A model generated the notes under the pieces. That model was not told where the DNA came from. It saw nothing but the letters and a program-made list of their open reading frames with translations, and ran no database searches. A DNA stretch of 34,983 bases, from NCBI GenBank assembly GCA_007129525.1, contig SKVI01000396.1, positions 1 through 34,983 on the forward strand, given 5' to 3'. This stretch comes from Gemmatimonadota bacterium (lineage in GTDB: Bacteria > Gemmatimonadota > Gemmatimonadetes > Longimicrobiales > Gaopeijiaceae). The position numbers and the translations under genes are program-made. Shown piece after piece: positions 32,401 through 34,983 of this stretch; position 1 is the first letter of the stretch; each line of letters begins with the position of its first letter.

Positions 32401-33927
32401 CTCGCCGCCGAGGGCCGGTTTCCCGTGGACCTGTCGTTCCGCCAGGTGGAGGATCGGTTCCCGGACCGGAGCGTTGACGCCACCCTCCGCCTGGACTCGC
32501 TGCCGGCGGCCTCGGCTCTGGCCTTCCTGGAGGTGCTGGAGGGTGTGGAGGGCATCCTGGACGGGGAGATCGTCCTCCAGGGAACCACCCGGGAACTGCG
32601 ACCTTCGGGCCGGGTGACCCTCCGGTCGGGGGCTTTCTCCGTGCCCGAGCAGGGGCTCCGCCTCACCCAGGTGGCGGGGACCCTGGATCTCAGGGAAGAC
32701 CGGACGCTGGAGGTGGATGCCCAGGCCCGGGCCCGGGGCGAGGCGCAGGTGCAGGGAACCATCTCCCTGGCCGAGCTGACGGACCCGGGCTTCGACCTCC
32801 GGGTCACGGCGTCCAATTTCCAGGCGGTGGACCGCCGAGACCTGACCGCCCGGGTGGGGGGCGAGGTGACCCTCACCGGATCCTTCACGCGCCCCCGGAT
32901 CGGGGGACGGCTCCGGGTGGAGCAGGGCGTCATCTTCGTGGAAGAATTTGCCCGGACCGCCGAGGTGGTCGACCTCACGGATCCCGCCTTCTTCGACGTG
33001 GTGGACACCACCCTGGTGGCTGCCAGGCCGGCGCTGGAGGCGGCCCAGAACCCCTTCCTCCAGAACCTGCGCATCGACGACGTGGACGTGGTCATCCCGC
33101 GCGATTTCTGGCTTCGGAGCCGGGAGATGAATGTAGAGATGGGGGGGGAGCTCATCGTGACCTTCGACCGACCCAGCAGGGAGGTGCTCCTGGTGGGGAC
33201 GCTGAACGCCATCCGGGGCGCGTATTCGGCCTTCGGGCGGCAGTTTCAGGTGCGGGCGGGGACGGTGGAGTTCGTGGGCACGCCGGGGATCGATCCGGCG
33301 CTGGACATCCAGGCGGTGCACCGGCTCCGGCGGGAGGGAGGCGAGCCCCTGGACATTCAGGCCAACGTGGGCGGCACCCTCACGAACCTCCGGGTGGACC
33401 TCGCCTCCGAGGCTCAGCCGCCGATTGCCGAGTCGGATCTCGTCAGCTACCTGATCTTCGGGCGGCCGTCCTACGCGCTGGCCTCGGGCGAGACCTCCAT
33501 TCTGGAAGGAGCGGCCGGCGCCGGGGTGGGTGTGGGAGTGGGTGCCATCGCCACGCAGCTCGGCCAGGTGGTGGCCCAGCAGTTCGGCGTGGACTACTTC
33601 ACCATCACCCAGACCCGCGAGGCCGGGGACCTGGGTCCCATGGGCGGCATCGGCGGCACCTTCGCCGATACCCAGATCGAGGTGGGGCAGTACCTGGCCG
33701 ACAACCTCTTCATGGCCGTCATGCTCCGGCCCCTGACCGGGCTGGGGGCTCGGACCCAGACCCAGTTCCCCGGCGCACGGCTCGAGTGGCGGTTTGCCGA
33801 CCTCTGGATGCTGGAGGGCGTGCTGGAAGACCGTTTTGCCCGCCAGCCGGCCTCCGGTTTCGGTGACCTGGGGCTTCGGCTGGACAAGGTCCTGGGCTTC
33901 TCCATCTACCGGGAATGGGGATACTGA
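29431..33927 (+). CDS. tamB: Translocation and assembly module protein TamB (AsmA-like, DUF490)
   Basis: 1498-residue envelope-spanning protein, anchored by one N-terminal helix (about 9-31) with the rest periplasmic. The long middle is beta-rich with repeated short strands of the form LRGEV, LSGRV and GELNLRGTF, the taco-fold pattern of bridge-like lipid-transfer proteins in the AsmA/TamB group. The conserved C-terminal DUF490 part (about 1100-1498) includes LNAIRGAYSAFGRQFQVRAGTVEFVG (split over about 1254-1279) and SYLIFGRPSYALASGE. Ends WGY. TamB works with TamA/BamA in outer-membrane protein or phospholipid delivery. No cysteine is visible in the whole chain. A long antisense open frame here is a GC-rich artefact. 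Confidence 0.95.
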   Translation: MGRSVLRFLGWVVGMVAVLLLVAAGLVYTLLQTQTGHDFALRMVLNQAPTYVNGEARVGGLRSDGLLRGFMLHDISIRDTRGRPFLEADSVRVRYSITELAAGNIQLEPAELWGAQVVLERLHGDDDLNVIRIFAPAEPPEVEPEPRDVILAFRNLVFHDSELLIRMPLEGDEPPARAVVETVPGVDGLHQLLHFTDIQARLARAEILHPEREGERFEVESLSLTGQIFEEAFEVADLRGEVVRVGSRLEMELERLWLPETELAGRMVLDWGDEDAGLDLDVNVDAPILQLADLQWLEPRLPRGEGRLSVSVQGPLDTSRWRFTNTDLQVGESRVRGTVGFDLGPEFSFVATEVEALPLHLDRLEPWLEEPLPVAGRVEGQARLVGPFRDLQLSGRVIYDNPEAGIPPSTAELAGVLGLGDEVTLRDMQVTLDPLDYETLRAFAPELELQGVGRVEAELSGALSGGMALTATLVHMPVEGGARSQVTASGTVREVDGVLALDLDGYLEPLSFDGVAAGFRQELPVSGEVSGPVRVNGLLEELFIGTTLTTPAGQLQVAGYFDMLEPGRRYRASGEVQEFNLHRVFPEIPEPTVLTGTFEVDGGGITLETVDGLARLELSEIDVAGARVDRLVAALQAREGRLLVDSLALRSPLGRLDGRGDLGLREGSADGTVSVDWETESLANLRPVLFGDTLIRADTLSDIERMNLQMQGIDPDTLPDAQAAVIEGRAHGELNLRGTFRDLEGDGFVELAQALYGDLGLDRGRADFTGHFRDRGDWGVEARVTGESFNFGEYELETGWAEVAYQPARGTFEAGLRRHETQSYEVMGAFATDTAAVDIELAELALELDDVVWTLDRPSQLRWEDRAVEMTLLRLSRPVVEGDREGLAEVYMEAEGLLALDGESQFRIEAGGADIHRLASILQMDDAPRGSLDLDVSIHGPSDAPVMNGLFVLTDFRTGETVLSRVEGTFDYSDQSAYTELVADMDGRRLLAAEGRFPVDLSFRQVEDRFPDRSVDATLRLDSLPAASALAFLEVLEGVEGILDGEIVLQGTTRELRPSGRVTLRSGAFSVPEQGLRLTQVAGTLDLREDRTLEVDAQARARGEAQVQGTISLAELTDPGFDLRVTASNFQAVDRRDLTARVGGEVTLTGSFTRPRIGGRLRVEQGVIFVEEFARTAEVVDLTDPAFFDVVDTTLVAARPALEAAQNPFLQNLRIDDVDVVIPRDFWLRSREMNVEMGGELIVTFDRPSREVLLVGTLNAIRGAYSAFGRQFQVRAGTVEFVGTPGIDPALDIQAVHRLRREGGEPLDIQANVGGTLTNLRVDLASEAQPPIAESDLVSYLIFGRPSYALASGETSILEGAAGAGVGVGVGAIATQLGQVVAQQFGVDYFTITQTREAGDLGPMGGIGGTFADTQIEVGQYLADNLFMAVMLRPLTGLGARTQTQFPGARLEWRFADLWMLEGVLEDRFARQPASGFGDLGLRLDKVLGFSIYREWGY

Positions 33928-33930
33928 ATT

Positions 33931-33952
33931 CCGGCACCAGGAGGCGTGCCGG
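33931..33952 (+). terminator. Perfect 7-bp hairpin right after tamB
   Basis: CCGGCAC (33931-33937) and GTGCCGG (33946-33952) close an 8-nt loop, starting 3 nt after the tamB stop. No T-run follows, so it could be a Rho-dependent 3' end, a pause site or an RNA-stabilising hairpin at the end of the long envelope operon. The remaining 86 nt before the M48 gene contain only that gene's ribosome binding site. Confidence 0.4.
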
Positions 33953-34025
33953 GGGTATGTCATGAGGCCGTTGAAGGGCTGGAAGTCCATTGAGGAGATT
34001 CCGTAGCCATGGAACCGAAATCACG

Positions 34026-34032
34026 AGGTGAG
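34026..34032 (+). promoter_or_regulatory. Ribosome binding site of the M48 protease gene
   Basis: GAGGTGA lies 6 nt before the ATG at 34039, a good match to the anti-Shine-Dalgarno complement. It decides the start against upstream reading in the same region. Confidence 0.6.
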
Positions 34033-34038
34033 CAATAG

Positions 34039-34872
34039 ATGAATTACGCCAAGGTATTCCTTCTCATGACCGGGCTCATGGTCTTCATGGTGCTGCTGGG
34101 CGGCGCCATCGGAGGCGAGCAGATGGCCCTGACCTTCTTCGGGGTCGCCCTGGTCATGAACGTGGGGATGTACTGGTTCAGTGACCGGCTGGTCCTGAAG
34201 ATGTACAAGGCCAAGACCGTGGGAGTCGACGACGCCCCGGAGCTCTACCAGATGGTGGATCGCCTGCGGAAACAGGCCGACCTTCCCATGCCCACGGTGG
34301 CCATCGCGCCCAAGGACCAGCCCAACGCCTTCGCCACCGGCCGGAATCACAAGCACGCCGTGGTGTGCGTGACGGCGGGGTTGCTCCGTCTCATGGATCG
34401 GAAGGAGCTGGAGGGCGTCATCGCCCACGAGCTGGCCCACATCAAACACCGCCACATGCTCGTGTCGACGCTGGCTGCCGCAATGGCCGGTGCCATTGTC
34501 ATGATCGCCCGCTGGGGCGTCTTCTTCGGTGGCAGGGACCGGAACCTCCTGGTCATGATCCTCATCATGATCCTGGCGCCCATCGCGGCCATGATCGTGA
34601 AGGGGGCCATTTCCCGGACCAACGAGTTTCAGGCCGATGCCACCGGCGCCCGCATTGCCGGAAGCCCCGATGGCCTGGCGAATGCCCTGGCCCGACTGGA
34701 AAGCTACGCCGGGCAAATTCCCATGGACGTGAACCAGGCCGGCGCCAGCCTGGCCATCGTGAATCCCCTGCGGGGCCAGGGGGCCATGGGCTCCATGGCC
34801 CGCTTCTTCAGCACCCACCCGCCCACCGAGGACCGGATCGCGGCTCTTCGCGAGATGAGAGGAACCTTCTAA
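34039..34872 (+). CDS. htpX: HtpX-like M48 family membrane zinc metalloprotease
   Basis: 277-residue inner-membrane protease for quality control of membrane proteins. Two N-terminal helices (about 6-24 and 28-47) are followed by the catalytic domain. The zinc site is HELAH (130-134; H130, catalytic E131, H134), with the third ligand E196 in NEFQADATGA. Two more hydrophobic segments (about 142-160 and 168-190) lie between these ligands. The FSTHPPTEDRIAAL ending is the standard HtpX C-terminus. A hairpin after tamB and a 111-nt spacer suggest its own transcription unit. uvrA starts 4 nt after the stop. Confidence 0.95.
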   Translation: MNYAKVFLLMTGLMVFMVLLGGAIGGEQMALTFFGVALVMNVGMYWFSDRLVLKMYKAKTVGVDDAPELYQMVDRLRKQADLPMPTVAIAPKDQPNAFATGRNHKHAVVCVTAGLLRLMDRKELEGVIAHELAHIKHRHMLVSTLAAAMAGAIVMIARWGVFFGGRDRNLLVMILIMILAPIAAMIVKGAISRTNEFQADATGARIAGSPDGLANALARLESYAGQIPMDVNQAGASLAIVNPLRGQGAMGSMARFFSTHPPTEDRIAALREMRGTF

Positions 34873-34876
34873 CCGG

Positions 34877-34983
34877 ATGGCCCGCCAGTCGTTGGTCGTC
34901 CGGGGGGCACGGGAGCACAACCTCAAGGACATCTCCCTGGAGTTGCCCCGGGAGCGCCTGGTGGTCATCACCGGCATCTCGGG
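34877..34983 (+). CDS. uvrA: Excinuclease ABC subunit UvrA (N-terminus only, cut by window edge)
   Basis: The first 35 codons of UvrA, the damage-recognition ATPase of nucleotide excision repair. MARQSLVVRGAREHN is followed by LKDISLELPRERLVVITGIS, the canonical beginning of the first ABC domain. The sequence stops just as the Walker A motif (GxSGSGKS) begins. ATG 34877 lies 4 nt after the M48 stop, with AGAGGA-type sequence in the end of that gene as a possible ribosome binding site. The remaining roughly 900 residues are outside the window. Confidence 0.92.
   Translation, partial: MARQSLVVRGAREHNLKDISLELPRERLVVITGIS

Noticed and set aside
29194..33990. 1598-codon open frame on the minus strand, covering all of tamB
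   Set aside because: It is the antisense shadow of tamB, which has clear TamB features. Long antisense frames are expected when third codon positions are nearly all G or C. The translated product is His/Gly/Pro/Leu-rich with no domain.
1..34983. Mobile elements, CRISPR arrays, toxin-antitoxin pairs, tRNA or rRNA genes
   Set aside because: No transposase, integrase, regularly spaced repeats, paired small ORFs of known type, or tRNA cloverleaf was seen in any spacer; every spacer is under 300 nt.

Overview
This is a GC-rich, gene-dense chromosomal window with compressed intergenic spaces and many 4-nt stop/start overlaps (GTGA or ATGA). An Omp85-family barrel gene directly followed by tamB, together with YajC, a lipoprotein and several exported enzymes, indicates a diderm bacterium. 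Gene content and codon use fit Gemmatimonadota or a similarly GC-rich diderm phylum. That placement is an inference, because the window has no rRNA and no similarity search could be run. I see no rRNA, tRNA, CRISPR array, insertion sequence, integrase or prophage gene.

Layout. Positions 1-5545 hold the 3' part of mutS, a lipoprotein with a TonB C-terminal fold, a cystathionine beta-synthase/cysteine synthase-type PLP enzyme overlapping ddl, and a rhomboid protease. Positions 5677-11907 form an exported peptide-degradation island: an M14-type metallopeptidase, then two convergent gamma-glutamyltransferase homologues. The first of these departs from the family at key active-site positions. From 12186 to the right edge every gene is on the plus strand. 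A DNA-repair and tRNA-modification block comes first (yebC, ruvC, ruvA, ruvB, queA, tgt), followed by yajC. The conserved def-fmt-rsmB cluster comes next, interrupted by thiazole-pathway genes (a TenI/ThiE-like gene, thiS, thiG) and ending in a membrane PASTA protein that lacks the usual kinase domain. An envelope-heavy run follows: a TlpA/ResA thioredoxin, a YbbR-domain protein, tsaD, a metallophosphoesterase, an Omp85/TamA-like barrel and a 1498-residue TamB. HtpX-like M48 protease and the start of uvrA close the window.

How the genes fit together. Most of the window is housekeeping: mismatch, recombination and excision repair (MutS, RuvABC, UvrA), queuosine and t6A tRNA modification (QueA, Tgt, TsaD), formyl-methionine handling (Fmt, Def), rRNA methylation (RsmB), thiamine thiazole synthesis and outer-membrane assembly. 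No clearly new multi-gene system is visible. The points most worth a second look are a clamp-binding-like peptide at the C-terminus of RuvB matching the one in MutS, the kinase-less PASTA protein at the position where other bacteria carry a PASTA kinase, the altered gamma-glutamyltransferase, the four cysteine pairs of the Omp85 protein, the lipid-anchored TonB C-terminal domain, and several structured intergenic elements.
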